NCBI RefSeq assembly: GCF_900142015.1
Contig: NZ_FQZN01000012.1
Coordinates: 1-64,000, forward strand
Reading direction: 5' to 3'
Origin: Bacteroides stercorirosoris
Lineage (GTDB): Bacteria; Bacteroidota; Bacteroidia; Bacteroidales; Bacteroidaceae
Length of the DNA stretch: 64,000 bases
The notes beneath the pieces were generated by a model. That model saw nothing but the letters and a program-made list of their open reading frames with translations. It had not been told where the DNA came from and searched no databases. Made by a program: the position numbers and the translations under genes. Positions 16,769 to 26,569 of this stretch are shown here, piece after piece. Each line of letters begins with the position of its first letter. Position 1 is the first letter of the stretch.

Positions 16769-17323
16769 TCATTCTCTCCAATACTCCGGTCTACGCAAGG
16801 CGTCAGCACATTTTATCTTTCCTTTTCCTATGCTGAAACCACTTTCGCCAATTGGCTGAACCATCCAGTATTCACCCAGTTCGTCAGGAATATGATAAGG
16901 AGCCGGATAACCCAGACGTGTAGCATGTGGTAAAAATCCATATCGGGGATAATAATCCTTGTGCCCTAATACAAAGACAAGATTCGTTCCTTTTTCCTGC
17001 AACAACCTGATGCCTGCTTTTATCAATGCACCTCCTATGCCCCGGCATTGAAATTCGGGTTTTACAGCTAATGGAGCCAGAATGTACATTACCGGTTGCC
17101 TGGATTGCCCGTCAAAATATGCTCGGGTGAAAAGTATATGCCCGGCAGGCTGGCCGTTGTGCAGGGCAAGCAAGGATATCAGTGGTTTTCCACTCTCATC
17201 ATCCAGTAAATTAGCTACTAATTCAGGTTCCTTTTTATTGCAGAATGCTTGTTCATGGATTTCCGTAATAGCATAAAAGTCTTCTATTTGGGTTTTTCTG
17301 ATTTGAATATTATTTAAGCTCAT
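16769..17323 (-). CDS. GNAT family N-acetyltransferase (YhbS-like)
   Basis: 184 residues starting MSLNNIQIRKTQIEDFYAI at the ATG at 17323. The acetyl-CoA pyrophosphate-binding motif is visible in LAPLAVKPEFQCRGIGGALIKAG (middle of the protein), followed by LVFVLGHKDYYPRYGFLPH, typical of YhbS-like members that acetylate small molecules or proteins. The target is unknown. It stands alone, upstream of a divergent quinone reductase gene. Confidence 0.78.
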   Translation of the reverse strand: MSLNNIQIRKTQIEDFYAITEIHEQAFCNKKEPELVANLLDDESGKPLISLLALHNGQPAGHILFTRAYFDGQSRQPVMYILAPLAVKPEFQCRGIGGALIKAGIRLLQEKGTNLVFVLGHKDYYPRYGFLPHATRLGYPAPYHIPDELGEYWMVQPIGESGFSIGKGKIKCADALRRPEYWRE

Positions 17324-17585
17324 GGTTTTAAATGTTTTATGATATAGACGGCACATAAGAATATACTTAGTTCCTATCTGCTATTTATAATATTATATTG
17401 GACATAGAAAAAAACTCGGACAGGAATGTGCCCAAGTAAAAAACGAATGGATAATCTGTAAGCAAGACTACAGATTATTTACCTCACGGAAATCTTCTTA
17501 GATTTAAACATAAAACATTTCTTATTGTTGCAAATATAAGCAATTGTTTTTGAATAAACAGACATTTATATATCAAATATTTCAT

Positions 17586-17593
17586 TACTTTTG
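17586..17593 (+). promoter_or_regulatory. Bacteroides -7 box of the quinone reductase gene
   Basis: TACTTTTG, 39 bases before the ATG at 17633. It overlaps a longer in-frame TTG start at 17591, arguing for the inner ATG. Confidence 0.55.
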
Positions 17594-17632
17594 CCTGACA
17601 CATTGATTATTCACCAAAACCTCAAAAATAAT

Positions 17633-18190
17633 ATGGATAAAGATTTAAAGAAAGTTGTAGTTCTTTTGGCGCATCCCAATATGGAAAATTCACAAGCCAA
17701 CAAGACCTTGTTTGATGTTATAAAGGATATGGAAGAAGTGGCTGTATTCAATTTATACGAAATGCCAAGTGAAGACCTCCTTAACATGGATGCATGGAGC
17801 CGGATTATCTCTCATGCAACGGTACTGATCTATCAGTTCCCATTCTATTGGATGTCAGCCCCGTCTTTGCTGAAACAGTGGCAGGATAGAATTTTTACCT
17901 ATTTGGCAAAAACTCCGGCGGTAGCTGGTAAACCTTTGTTAGTGGCCACTACTACGGGTTCCGAATTTGATGCATACCGGAGCGGGGGAAGAAATCGCTT
18001 CACGGTAGATGAATTATTGCGTCCCTATCAGGCAGGTGCTGTACATGCGGGAATGGTGTGGCAAACTCCTTTTGTGGTGTATGGTATGGGAACACCGGAA
18101 GCAGAAAAGAATATAGCCCAGGCAGCAGATTTATACAAGAAACGAGTATCAGCATTTATTAGTAAAGAGGCATCAGAGGACAACTGGTGA
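17633..18190 (+). CDS. NAD(P)H:quinone oxidoreductase, KefF/MdaB-like flavoprotein
   Basis: About 185 residues of the flavodoxin-like fold. The FMN-binding region is seen in VVVLLAHPNMENSQANKTLF (about 8-27), and the family signature in LIYQFPFYWMSAPSLLKQWQD (about 67-87) with LLVATTTGSE following. Such enzymes reduce quinones by two electrons or regulate potassium efflux systems; no Kef gene is nearby, so a stand-alone detoxifying role is more likely. Start chosen at ATG 17633 (MDKDLKKVVV). Confidence 0.83.
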   Translation: MDKDLKKVVVLLAHPNMENSQANKTLFDVIKDMEEVAVFNLYEMPSEDLLNMDAWSRIISHATVLIYQFPFYWMSAPSLLKQWQDRIFTYLAKTPAVAGKPLLVATTTGSEFDAYRSGGRNRFTVDELLRPYQAGAVHAGMVWQTPFVVYGMGTPEAEKNIAQAADLYKKRVSAFISKEASEDNW

Positions 18191-18535
18191 TTATCAACGC
18201 GACAGCCTACGCCGGATAAATCCCGGCACAGACTGTCTGCGCTTGAACATATTCCATCTTATTTATAGGCATATAAGCTATTCCGCTGCAGCAACGAATT
18301 AAAGACTGCTGGTGATTCTTGTTAGTTTGCTAATAATCAATGGATAGCATTTACCGACAGCTTACTGCAAGATGTAAAAGCATTTACCGCCGTATGTAAC
18401 GGTCTTTACCCTTTATTGTAACGCTCTTTACCTCGGTATGTAACGACCTTTACCTCGGTGTGTAAATGGAGTTACTATGTGGGGTAAACACAGTTATCAT
18501 TTGGAGTAAACAGACTTTCCATACTATAGGATGAT
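18191..18535. other. Gene-free stretch with hairpin and 22-bp tandem repeats
   Basis: No credible gene. Just after the quinone reductase there is a nested hairpin, GACAG ... GCCGG/CCGGC ... CTGTC (about 18202-18238). The right half (18361-18514) is a tandem array described separately. The stretch sits between two convergent genes. Confidence 0.6.
18361..18514. repeat. 22-bp tandem repeat array, about seven units
   Basis: Units start at 18361, 18383, 18405, 18427, 18449, 18471 and 18493 with an exact 22-base period. The best units read TTTACCTCGGTATGTAACG plus three variable bases; outer units are more degenerate but keep TTAC near the start and GTAA in the second half. Each unit is itself roughly palindromic (TTTAC ... 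GTAAA). Confidence 0.8.
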
Positions 18536-20068
18536 TTATTTTTTCATCTTCACCTCATACAAATCACTTCTCCTGTCTTTCAGATTGCGCACACTGCCAT
18601 ATGTATGCAATTCGTTCAATAAATCCAGGTCTACGTCAGAAACAAGAATCATTTCTGTATTTGGCGTAGCTTCCGCTCTCTTGCCGTCCGTAGGGAAAGC
18701 AAAGTCGCAAGGTGTAAATACTCCGGACTGGGCATATTGGATATCCATATTGTGCACACGCGGAAGGTTACCCACACTGCCGGCAATGACCACGAAACAT
18801 TCATTCTCAATGGCACGCGCATGGGCACATACCTTCACCCGCGAATAAGCATTCTGTGTATCCGTCAGGAAAGGAACAAACAATATCTGCATTCCCTGGT
18901 CCGCCATGATCCGGGATAATTCGGGGAATTCCACATCATAACAGATCAGTACACCGATTTTGGCACAGTCCGTATCGAATGTCTGCAAAGCTTTTCCACC
19001 GCTCAATCCCCAACTTTTTATTTCATCAGGTGTCACGTGCAGCTTTTCGTACATCTCGTAGCTACCGTCGCGGCGGCACAGGAAACCGACATTATACAGT
19101 AATCCGTCTTCCTTGATAAGAGGCATACTACCCGTAATGATATTGATATTATAACTGATAGCCAGCTTAATAAACCGTTCCTTGATTTCTTCCGTATATG
19201 CCGCCAATCCCCGGATGGCCTGCGATTCACCTTCATTGTTGAATTTCGCCATCAACGGAGCATTGAAGTATTCGGGAAAAAGCACGAAATCACTCTTATA
19301 GTCCGACACAGCATCTACAAAGAATTCTACCTGCTCGAACAAGTCATCCAGAGTTTTATAGCTACGCATCTGCCATTGCACCAGACCGACGCGCACCGTC
19401 GTCTTAGGCGTCACATAATCCTGCGTCGGCTCCTGATAATAGATATTATCCCACTGCAACAGGCAAGCATAATGCTTGGACTCCTCATCATTGGGCAGAT
19501 AATTACGCATCACCTTACGTACATGAAAGTCATTGGAGAGTTGGAAAGTCAGTACTGGGTCGAAGATTTCTTTTTGCTTCACCTTATCTATATACTCTTT
19601 CGGACGTATCTGGTCAGCATACTTGTGATAGTTGGGAATGCGCCCACCGAACATGATGGCTTTCAGATTCAGAGTTTCGCAAAGCTCTTTCCGATACTCG
19701 TACATACGGCGTGCCAGGCGCAGACCACGGTATTGGGGATGAATAAACACCTCAATGCCATACAGGATATTGCCTTTGGGGTTATGTGTATTGAAGCTTT
19801 CTTTCCCGGTCACCTGTGCATAGGTATGGTCATTCTTCACATCATCGTAATTCACAATGATGGAGAGTGCGCAGCCGACAATCTTCTCGTCCACTACTGT
19901 CACAATCTGTCCTTCGGGGAAAATCTTAATCAGTTTTTCAATTTGTTTGTGTGTCCAAAACACATCGCTGCCATCCGTATATACACGGGTGAATGATTGT
20001 GCCAATTGCTCATAGTCTTCTATCTGTAAATTACGCAATTGGACCTTGTTTATTTTCAATGAATCCAT
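18536..20068 (-). CDS. Bifunctional GNAT acetyltransferase / carbon-nitrogen hydrolase
   Basis: 510 residues. The first ~205 form a GNAT domain (IEVFIHPQYRGLRLARRMYEY is the acetyl-CoA motif). From about 225 to the end is a nitrilase-superfamily hydrolase with the catalytic triad in place: Glu in FVLFPEYFNAP, Lys in EKLHVTPDE and Cys in IGVLICYDVEFPE. Fused proteins of this type occur in several bacteria; the substrate is unknown, though an amide whose amine is also acetylated is plausible. It is a single gene, convergent with the quinone reductase and divergent from the TonB receptor. Confidence 0.88.
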   Translation of the reverse strand: MDSLKINKVQLRNLQIEDYEQLAQSFTRVYTDGSDVFWTHKQIEKLIKIFPEGQIVTVVDEKIVGCALSIIVNYDDVKNDHTYAQVTGKESFNTHNPKGNILYGIEVFIHPQYRGLRLARRMYEYRKELCETLNLKAIMFGGRIPNYHKYADQIRPKEYIDKVKQKEIFDPVLTFQLSNDFHVRKVMRNYLPNDEESKHYACLLQWDNIYYQEPTQDYVTPKTTVRVGLVQWQMRSYKTLDDLFEQVEFFVDAVSDYKSDFVLFPEYFNAPLMAKFNNEGESQAIRGLAAYTEEIKERFIKLAISYNINIITGSMPLIKEDGLLYNVGFLCRRDGSYEMYEKLHVTPDEIKSWGLSGGKALQTFDTDCAKIGVLICYDVEFPELSRIMADQGMQILFVPFLTDTQNAYSRVKVCAHARAIENECFVVIAGSVGNLPRVHNMDIQYAQSGVFTPCDFAFPTDGKRAEATPNTEMILVSDVDLDLLNELHTYGSVRNLKDRRSDLYEVKMKK

Positions 20069-20228
20069 AGTGTTTCTCTGTTATTCCAGAATGTTAAATC
20101 CACTGCAAAGTTACAGTTAAAAATCACATATTGTCTTCGGAAGCATATATTTTTATGGTACAACCATTTTGTTGCAAAAATGCAGTAAGATTTTAACGCT
20201 TCCTTTAAAGATTTCTTTTTGCTTTTTA

Positions 20229-20236
20229 TACTTTTG
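20229..20236 (+). promoter_or_regulatory. Bacteroides -7 box of the Oar-like receptor gene
   Basis: TACTTTTG matches TAnnTTTG, 50 bases before the ATG at 20287. No convincing TTTG is seen at the expected upstream spacing. Confidence 0.5.
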
Positions 20237-20286
20237 TGGCGTTTTCACCAAAGAACCCTTTTCTTATTTACTAAAAATTAAAAATC

Positions 20287-23200
20287 ATGGCTAAAAAGAT
20301 GTTATTTCTGTTAGTGCTTTTGCTTTCTTTTGAGGGAATGGTAAAAGCACAGGTAACTACTGCCGGAATGAGTGGTAAGGTCATGGCAGACGAAGAATCT
20401 GTCATTGGCGCTACAGTAGTAGCAGTACACGAACCCTCCGGAACCAGCTACGGTACTGTTACCAATGTAGACGGACGTTTTAGCTTCCAAGGTATGCGCA
20501 CCGGTGGTCCGTACAAGGTGACAGTTTCTTATGTAGGTTACCAGACAGCAATATATACTGGCATCCAACTGCAACTGGGTGAAACTTATTCCTTGAATGT
20601 AACCTTGCACGAAGCTTCCGAGCTGCTGGGTGAAGTCACCGTGACAGCCAGCAAGTCAAAGTTCAGTGCCGAAAAGACCGGTGCTACCACCAACATCTCC
20701 ACTGAACAACTGACTACGCTGCCAAGCATCAATCGTAGTCTGAGTGATTTCACACGTATTTCCCCCTATGCTTCCGGCAATACTTTCGGTGGTCGTGACG
20801 GGCGTTCCAACACCTTCACCGTGGATGGCGCTAACCTGAACAATAACTTCGGGCTTTCTTCTGAACTTCCGGGAGGAGGCAATCCTATTTCATTGGATGC
20901 CATTGATGAAGTGCAGGTGGTCATTGCTCCTTTTGATGTGCGTCAGGCTAACTTTATCGGTGCAGGAATCAATGCGATTACCAAATCGGGAACCAACACA
21001 TATAAAGGAAGCGCTTATATGTACTTCAACAATGAAGTGATGCGTGGTAATAAAATCGGTGATACGGATTTCGGTGCACGTGCCGAAGAATCCAAGACCG
21101 TATATGGCGCCACTTTCGGCGGACCGATTATCAAAGATAAACTGTTCTTCTTTGCTAATGTAGAGTATGAAAAGAGTCCGCAACAGGTTGTAAAATGGCG
21201 TGCCGCCCAAGAAGGCGAAACTCCTAACAACTCCACTATCTCCCGTACCACAGCAGCGGATATGGCGGAATTCTCCCAAATACTGAAAGATAAATATGGT
21301 TATGACACCGGTTCTTTCACCAGCTTTCCTGCCGATATAACCAATCTGAAACTACTGGGGCGCATCGACTGGAACATAAACAAGGGAAACAAACTGAGCG
21401 TACGCTATAACTTCACCAACAACAAGACCTGGAATGCTCCCAATGGAAGTTCCGGTAACTTCGGATACCGTCTGGCATACAATCGTGTTTCTCAATATTC
21501 TATGTCATACGCAAATTCCTGCTATTCTCAGCAGAATATTGTAAACTCTGTTACCGCCGAATTAAACAGCCGTTTCACCTCCGCCATATCCAATCAGCTG
21601 TTGTTCACCTATAGCGATATGGCAGATGAACGCGGTACAAATTCCAGCTTATTCCCTTTCATCGACATCATGTACGGATATGACAAGGAGGGCGATCAGA
21701 TTCTGGAACCATATATGACGGCCGGCTATGAATTGTTTACCTATAATAATAAGGTGAAGAATACAGTGATGACCGTTGTCGACAACTTCACCTACTACTT
21801 GGGTGCCCATAAACTAACAGCTGGAATCAGTTACGAGCGCCAAAAGGCGAGCAACTCCTATATGCGTAACGGAACAGGATATTACCGCTACTCCAGCTTC
21901 GAAGATTTCAAAAATGGAGCAGCCCCCGAATCTTTTGCTTTGGCTTATGGTTACAATGGAAATACAAAACCTTCTGCCGATGTGAATTTCGGCCAGTTGG
22001 GTGTCTATCTGCAAGATGAATGGAACATTCGCGATAACTTCAAGCTGACAGCGGGTATACGTATGGACAACTTGAGTTTCCTGAACGACCTGATGCGCAA
22101 CCAGGCTATCTACGATTTGGATTTCAACGGTATGCATATTGATACAGGTGCATGGCCCGACAATAAACTGCAATTCTCACCGCGTCTGGGCTTCACCTGG
22201 GATGTATTCAATAATAAATCCTTGAAAGTACGCGGTGGCTCGGGATTCTTCACAGGGCGTATTCCTTTGGTATTCTTTACTAATATGCCTACCAATTCCG
22301 GTATGATTCAGAACTTGGTAAGCATTACCACCCGATATAAGGATGGCAAAGTTACAAGCCGTGATCCACGTTTAGATTTGCTAAAAGGAGGTATGATAAC
22401 AGACGTAAACCAAATGATTTCCACATTAGGACTTCCAACCACCATCACCCCTGAAGAAGGTGTGTTGCCAAGTGGTATCGTAGGTATCGATCCGGATTTC
22501 AAGATGCCGCAAGTGTGGAAGACTTCCCTGGCTCTGGATTATCAGATACCTGTCTCCTTCCCTCTTAGCATTACATTAGAAGGTATGTTTTCCAAAGACA
22601 TCAATGCCGTGCGCCAATACAACTACAATATAAAAAGCCCGGAAGATACATGGCAGCGTTTCAACGGTCCGGATGATCGCTATATCTACCCTGAAACGTA
22701 TCTGGAACACACCAATATCAACAGTGCAAACGTATTGACCAATACCTCCAAAGGATGGGGCTGGACAGGCAATATCACCGTATTTGCCGAACCCGCAAAG
22801 AATCTGAATATCATGGCTGCCTACACGCATACCGAATCCAAGGAAATCAGTGGAATGCCCGGTTCCGATGCCAACTCTGCGTGGACAAATATGCCATCCA
22901 TCAACGGCCCGAACAATTCTGGACTGATGCGCTCACGTTATGTTACTCCCGACCGCGTAATCGCTTCCATCAACTGGCGTGTACACGTGAACAAGAGAAA
23001 CACTTCTAACTTCAGCCTCTTTTATAGCGGGTATTCTGCCGGAGGTTACAGCTTCATGTACACCAATGATATGAACGGTGACGGAGTGACGAACGACCTG
23101 ATGTATATCCCCAAGACTAAAGATGAGATTAGATTCACAAGCCCTGAAGACGCGGATGCTTTCTGGAAATTCGTAAATCAGGATCCCTATCTCAAGAAAC

Positions 23201-23559
23201 ATAAAGGCGAATATGCCGAAGCCTATGCAGCACGCGCTCCGTGGGTACATCGCTTTGATTTCCGTTGGAGCCGCGACTTTTCTGTGAAAATAGGCAGAAC
23301 ACAGAACACGCTGCAACTCAGCCTGGACATTCTGAATGTGGGCAATCTGCTGAACAGCAAGTGGGGAGTGAACAAAAATATGTCCGTAGCCAATGGAGGA
23401 CGAATTCTTACTTATGCGGGCAGGGATGAAAACAACACTCCTGTCTTCTCCATGTATAAGAACAGTGACAAAGAATATCCTACTGAGAGTTTCACCCGTA
23501 ATCTGAATTACAGTGAATGCTGGAAGCTCCAGATAGGTTTGCGTTACATATTCAATTAG
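20287..23559 (+). CDS. Oar-like TonB-dependent outer-membrane protein
   Basis: 1090 residues. A signal peptide (residues 1-21) is followed by a carboxypeptidase-regulatory-like domain (about 25-105; SVIGATVVAVHEPSGTSYGT), a plug domain (about 125-230; NRSLSDFTRISPYASGNTFGGRDG) and a large beta-barrel ending in an aromatic residue (RYIFN). This matches Oar (OmpA-related) TonB-dependent proteins of Bacteroidetes. No SusD-like gene is adjacent, so it is not a standard polysaccharide-utilisation pair; cargo unknown, with siderophore, peptide or protein export all possible. Single gene with its own promoter, ending at a hairpin shared with xylE. Confidence 0.87.
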   Translation: MAKKMLFLLVLLLSFEGMVKAQVTTAGMSGKVMADEESVIGATVVAVHEPSGTSYGTVTNVDGRFSFQGMRTGGPYKVTVSYVGYQTAIYTGIQLQLGETYSLNVTLHEASELLGEVTVTASKSKFSAEKTGATTNISTEQLTTLPSINRSLSDFTRISPYASGNTFGGRDGRSNTFTVDGANLNNNFGLSSELPGGGNPISLDAIDEVQVVIAPFDVRQANFIGAGINAITKSGTNTYKGSAYMYFNNEVMRGNKIGDTDFGARAEESKTVYGATFGGPIIKDKLFFFANVEYEKSPQQVVKWRAAQEGETPNNSTISRTTAADMAEFSQILKDKYGYDTGSFTSFPADITNLKLLGRIDWNINKGNKLSVRYNFTNNKTWNAPNGSSGNFGYRLAYNRVSQYSMSYANSCYSQQNIVNSVTAELNSRFTSAISNQLLFTYSDMADERGTNSSLFPFIDIMYGYDKEGDQILEPYMTAGYELFTYNNKVKNTVMTVVDNFTYYLGAHKLTAGISYERQKASNSYMRNGTGYYRYSSFEDFKNGAAPESFALAYGYNGNTKPSADVNFGQLGVYLQDEWNIRDNFKLTAGIRMDNLSFLNDLMRNQAIYDLDFNGMHIDTGAWPDNKLQFSPRLGFTWDVFNNKSLKVRGGSGFFTGRIPLVFFTNMPTNSGMIQNLVSITTRYKDGKVTSRDPRLDLLKGGMITDVNQMISTLGLPTTITPEEGVLPSGIVGIDPDFKMPQVWKTSLALDYQIPVSFPLSITLEGMFSKDINAVRQYNYNIKSPEDTWQRFNGPDDRYIYPETYLEHTNINSANVLTNTSKGWGWTGNITVFAEPAKNLNIMAAYTHTESKEISGMPGSDANSAWTNMPSINGPNNSGLMRSRYVTPDRVIASINWRVHVNKRNTSNFSLFYSGYSAGGYSFMYTNDMNGDGVTNDLMYIPKTKDEIRFTSPEDADAFWKFVNQDPYLKKHKGEYAEAYAARAPWVHRFDFRWSRDFSVKIGRTQNTLQLSLDILNVGNLLNSKWGVNKNMSVANGGRILTYAGRDENNTPVFSMYKNSDKEYPTESFTRNLNYSECWKLQIGLRYIFN

Positions 23560-23581
23560 CACAAGCCTGTCACAAAAAAGA

Positions 23582-23616
23582 AAAGGTGCAACCGACTTAT
23601 CCGGCTGCACCTTTTT
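23582..23616. terminator. Bidirectional intrinsic terminator
   Basis: AAAGGTGCA-A-CCG pairs with CGG-C-TGCACCTTT around a 7-base loop and is followed by T's; on the other strand the A-run serves the same purpose. It separates the convergent Oar-like gene and the xylose transporter gene. Confidence 0.8.
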
Positions 23617-23646
23617 TCATCTATAAGATATTAAAGGAGGGAGAAC

Positions 23647-25098
23647 TTATTTATTTTTCTTCCAGAGTTTACTCATGTCTTCTAGAGTCTTACCCTTTGT
23701 TTCGGGCACCCAACGCCAAACAAAGATTGCAGCAGCGACACAGATAATGCCATATAAGCTATATGCGAACATCGGGCTGAAATCGTACAGAGCCGGGAAT
23801 GTAGACGATACGATATAATTGAAAATCCACTGGAAAGCCACAGCGATAGCCACAGCCTTGCCGCGAATCGTATTCGGGAAGATTTCTGAAATCAACACCC
23901 AGCAAATCGGTCCCCATGACATCATGAAGAAAGCGGCATACACGATTACGGAGAACACCGGAAGGACACCTTTGATGCCCATGCTGTCGCACATTGCCAC
24001 GGCAAATGCACCTATTGCCATACCGACAGAGCCTATAATCAGCAGCGGTTTCCGGCCAAAGCGGTCTACAGTGAAGATAGCCACAAGGGTAAATACGATA
24101 TTTACAATACCCATGATAACGGTCTGCATCATACCACCGCCTTCAGCACCTGCGTTCTCAAAAATACGCGGAGCATAATACAGTACGGCATTGATACCGA
24201 TAGCCTGTTGGAACACAGAAAGCAAAATACCGATAACAATAACTGCCACACCGTATGAGAATAACTTTTCTGTCTTTTCTTTTGAAGTAGCTTTGATTTC
24301 CTCCAAAATCTCTTTCGCTTTGCTTGCACCATTTACTTTCTCCAGGATAGAGTATGCCTTTTCGTCTTGGTGTACCAGCACCAGATAACGCGGAGTCTTC
24401 GGTACGAAGAATAGCAGGAACCCGAACAATGCAGCGGGGAAAGCCTCTGAACCGAACATATAACGCCAGCCTGTTTGTACACTCCACATATCCGAAGCGG
24501 AATTGACGGACAGAATACCGTCTACGCTCTTGTCGATAATAGGATTTGTATGATCGCCCATAATCAGGTAGTTAACGAAATAAACTACCAACATACCGAA
24601 GATAATGGCGAACTGGTTGCAAGATACCAGTGTGCCACGAATATTAGAAGGGGCGATTTCTGCAATATACATCGGACATACCGCAGATGCAAGACCTACA
24701 CCGATACCGCCCAATACACGATACAGATTGAATGCGATGAGCAAGTTCATATTCGGCTCACCGTAGTTGAAGAATAAAACTTCAGGATAGTAAGAACCCA
24801 ATGCCGACAAGAAGAACAGCACAGACGCCAGTCTCAGAGAATTGCGTCGTCCCAGGCGGGAAGCAAAGAAACCGGAAAGGGCACCACCAATCACGCAGCC
24901 GATAAGTGCGCTGGAAGAAGTGATACCGTGCATCACCTTGTCATACTGAAAATCCGTAGCCATCAGGAAGAAAGCTTCAAGGCCCTTTTCTGCGCCGGAG
25001 ATTACCGCTGTATCGTACCCGAACAACAGACCGCCCAGAATGGCAACGGTTGTAATAGAATAAAGGTAGAGTTTACTACCATTGTTTGCATCATTCAT
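23647..25098 (-). CDS. xylE: D-xylose:proton symporter, sugar-porter family
   Basis: 483 residues, with 12 membrane segments. Sugar-porter signatures are present: GGLLFGYDTAVISGAEKGL (about 21-39), SRLGRRN (near 84), DRFGRKPLL (near 350) and the C-terminal PETKGKTLEDMSKLW. It should import D-xylose with protons across the inner membrane. It is the last gene of the xylose operon, 112 bases after xylA, with a long imperfect inverted repeat in the gap. Confidence 0.9.
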   Translation of the reverse strand: MNDANNGSKLYLYSITTVAILGGLLFGYDTAVISGAEKGLEAFFLMATDFQYDKVMHGITSSSALIGCVIGGALSGFFASRLGRRNSLRLASVLFFLSALGSYYPEVLFFNYGEPNMNLLIAFNLYRVLGGIGVGLASAVCPMYIAEIAPSNIRGTLVSCNQFAIIFGMLVVYFVNYLIMGDHTNPIIDKSVDGILSVNSASDMWSVQTGWRYMFGSEAFPAALFGFLLFFVPKTPRYLVLVHQDEKAYSILEKVNGASKAKEILEEIKATSKEKTEKLFSYGVAVIVIGILLSVFQQAIGINAVLYYAPRIFENAGAEGGGMMQTVIMGIVNIVFTLVAIFTVDRFGRKPLLIIGSVGMAIGAFAVAMCDSMGIKGVLPVFSVIVYAAFFMMSWGPICWVLISEIFPNTIRGKAVAIAVAFQWIFNYIVSSTFPALYDFSPMFAYSLYGIICVAAAIFVWRWVPETKGKTLEDMSKLWKKNK

Positions 25099-25135
25099 GA
25101 TAAAAAAGATTAGGTTGATAAATGAGTGAAAAAGG

Positions 25136-25209
25136 ATAAGTGGTAAAGTGATAAGCAGTAAGGTGATATCACTCTATCACCTTATCGCTCTATCACCCTA
25201 CCACCTTAT
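25136..25209. repeat. Long imperfect inverted repeat between xylA and xylE
   Basis: Left arm 25136-25168 and right arm 25175-25209 are near reverse complements (inner ten bases TAAGGTGATA/TATCACCTTA exact) around the loop TCACTC. The arms are low-complexity GGTGATAAG-type words. In the operon mRNA it would form a stable stem between xylA and the transporter and might lower expression of the membrane protein relative to the enzymes; that role is inferred. Confidence 0.8.
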
Positions 25210-25210
25210 A

Positions 25211-26527
25211 TTAACAATACATATTCACGATTGCTTCATACAATTCTTGCTTACCGCTGGTTTGCTTCGGTTCGCCGTTAGCTTTCGCATAAGCCACAAC
25301 GTCTTCCAGAGTCAGCTTGCCATCTTCAAATTCCTTACCCTTGCCACCGTCGAATGATGCATAACGGTCAGCCAACATCTTCTTGTAAGGAGATTCTTCC
25401 AGCAACTTAGCAGCGCTTTCCAAAGCACGTGCCATAGCATCCATACCTGCGATATGAGCGATGAAGATATCTTCCAGGTCAGTAGAGTTACGACGAGTCT
25501 TAGCATCGAAATTCGTACCGCCATTGCCCAAACCACCGTTACGGATAATCTGCATCATAGCCTGAGTCAGTTCATAATTGTCGATAGGGAATTGGTCAGT
25601 ATCCCAACCGTTCTGGTAGTCACCGCGGTTAGCGTCGATAGAACCCAGCATACCGTTGTCAACAGCTACTGCCAGTTCGTGTTCGAAAGTGTGGCCGGCC
25701 AGAGTAGCGTGGTTAACTTCGATGTTCACCTTGAAGTCCTTGTCCAGACCGTGAGCTTTCAGGAAGCCGATAACAGTTTCAGTATCTACATCATATTGAT
25801 GTTTGGTCGGTTCCATCGGTTTCGGTTCAATCAGGAAAGTGCCTTTGAAGCCACGTGCACGTGCATAGTCACGAGCAATGGTCAGCATCTTGGCAAGATG
25901 TTCTTTTTCACGTTTCTGGTCAGTGTTCAGCAATGACATGTAACCTTCACGACCGCCCCAGAACACATAGTTTGAACCACCCAGTTCGATAGTAGCGTCG
26001 ATAGCATTCTTGATTTGAACAGCAGCGCGTGCCACAACGTCGAAATCAGGGTTGGTAGCAGCACCGTTCATATAACGTGCATGACCGAATACGTTAGCAG
26101 TACCCCACAACAGTTTGATACCTGTTTCAGCCTGTCTCTGTTTTGCGTAAGCTACGATAGCTTTCAGGTTAGCTTCATATTCTTCGATGCTTGAACCTTC
26201 GGAAATAAGGTCTACATCGTGGAAGCAATAGTATTCGATACCCATCTTCTGCATGAATTCGAAACCTGCATCCAACTTATTTTTTGCAGCCTGCACGGCA
26301 TCAGCATCACCATTCCAGGGGAATTGTTTGGTTCCGCCACCGAACTGGTCGCCACCTTCTGCGCAAAGAGTGTGCCACCAAGCCATCGCAAACTTCAACC
26401 AATCTTTCATCTTCTTACCCATGATTACCTTTTCAGCATCGTAGTAACGATATGCCATCGGGTTCATACTTTCTTTACCTTCGAACTTAATCTTTCCTAT
26501 TCCGGGAAAATACTCTTTTGTTGCCAT
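25211..26527 (-). CDS. xylA: Xylose isomerase
   Basis: 438 residues, class II type. It interconverts D-xylose and D-xylulose. The active-site motifs are clear: YYCFHDVDL (catalytic His near 101 and metal ligands), [18 protein letters not shown] (metal ligand Glu, near 230) and [18 protein letters not shown] (near 270). The N-terminal [18 protein letters not shown] is typical of the group. It lies between xylB (43 bases upstream) and the transporter in one operon. Confidence 0.96.
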   Translation of the reverse strand: MATKEYFPGIGKIKFEGKESMNPMAYRYYDAEKVIMGKKMKDWLKFAMAWWHTLCAEGGDQFGGGTKQFPWNGDADAVQAAKNKLDAGFEFMQKMGIEYYCFHDVDLISEGSSIEEYEANLKAIVAYAKQRQAETGIKLLWGTANVFGHARYMNGAATNPDFDVVARAAVQIKNAIDATIELGGSNYVFWGGREGYMSLLNTDQKREKEHLAKMLTIARDYARARGFKGTFLIEPKPMEPTKHQYDVDTETVIGFLKAHGLDKDFKVNIEVNHATLAGHTFEHELAVAVDNGMLGSIDANRGDYQNGWDTDQFPIDNYELTQAMMQIIRNGGLGNGGTNFDAKTRRNSTDLEDIFIAHIAGMDAMARALESAAKLLEESPYKKMLADRYASFDGGKGKEFEDGKLTLEDVVAYAKANGEPKQTSGKQELYEAIVNMYC

Positions 26528-26569
26528 AATTTTAATTCAATTTTTAAAGGGTTAATTATTATCAGTTTA

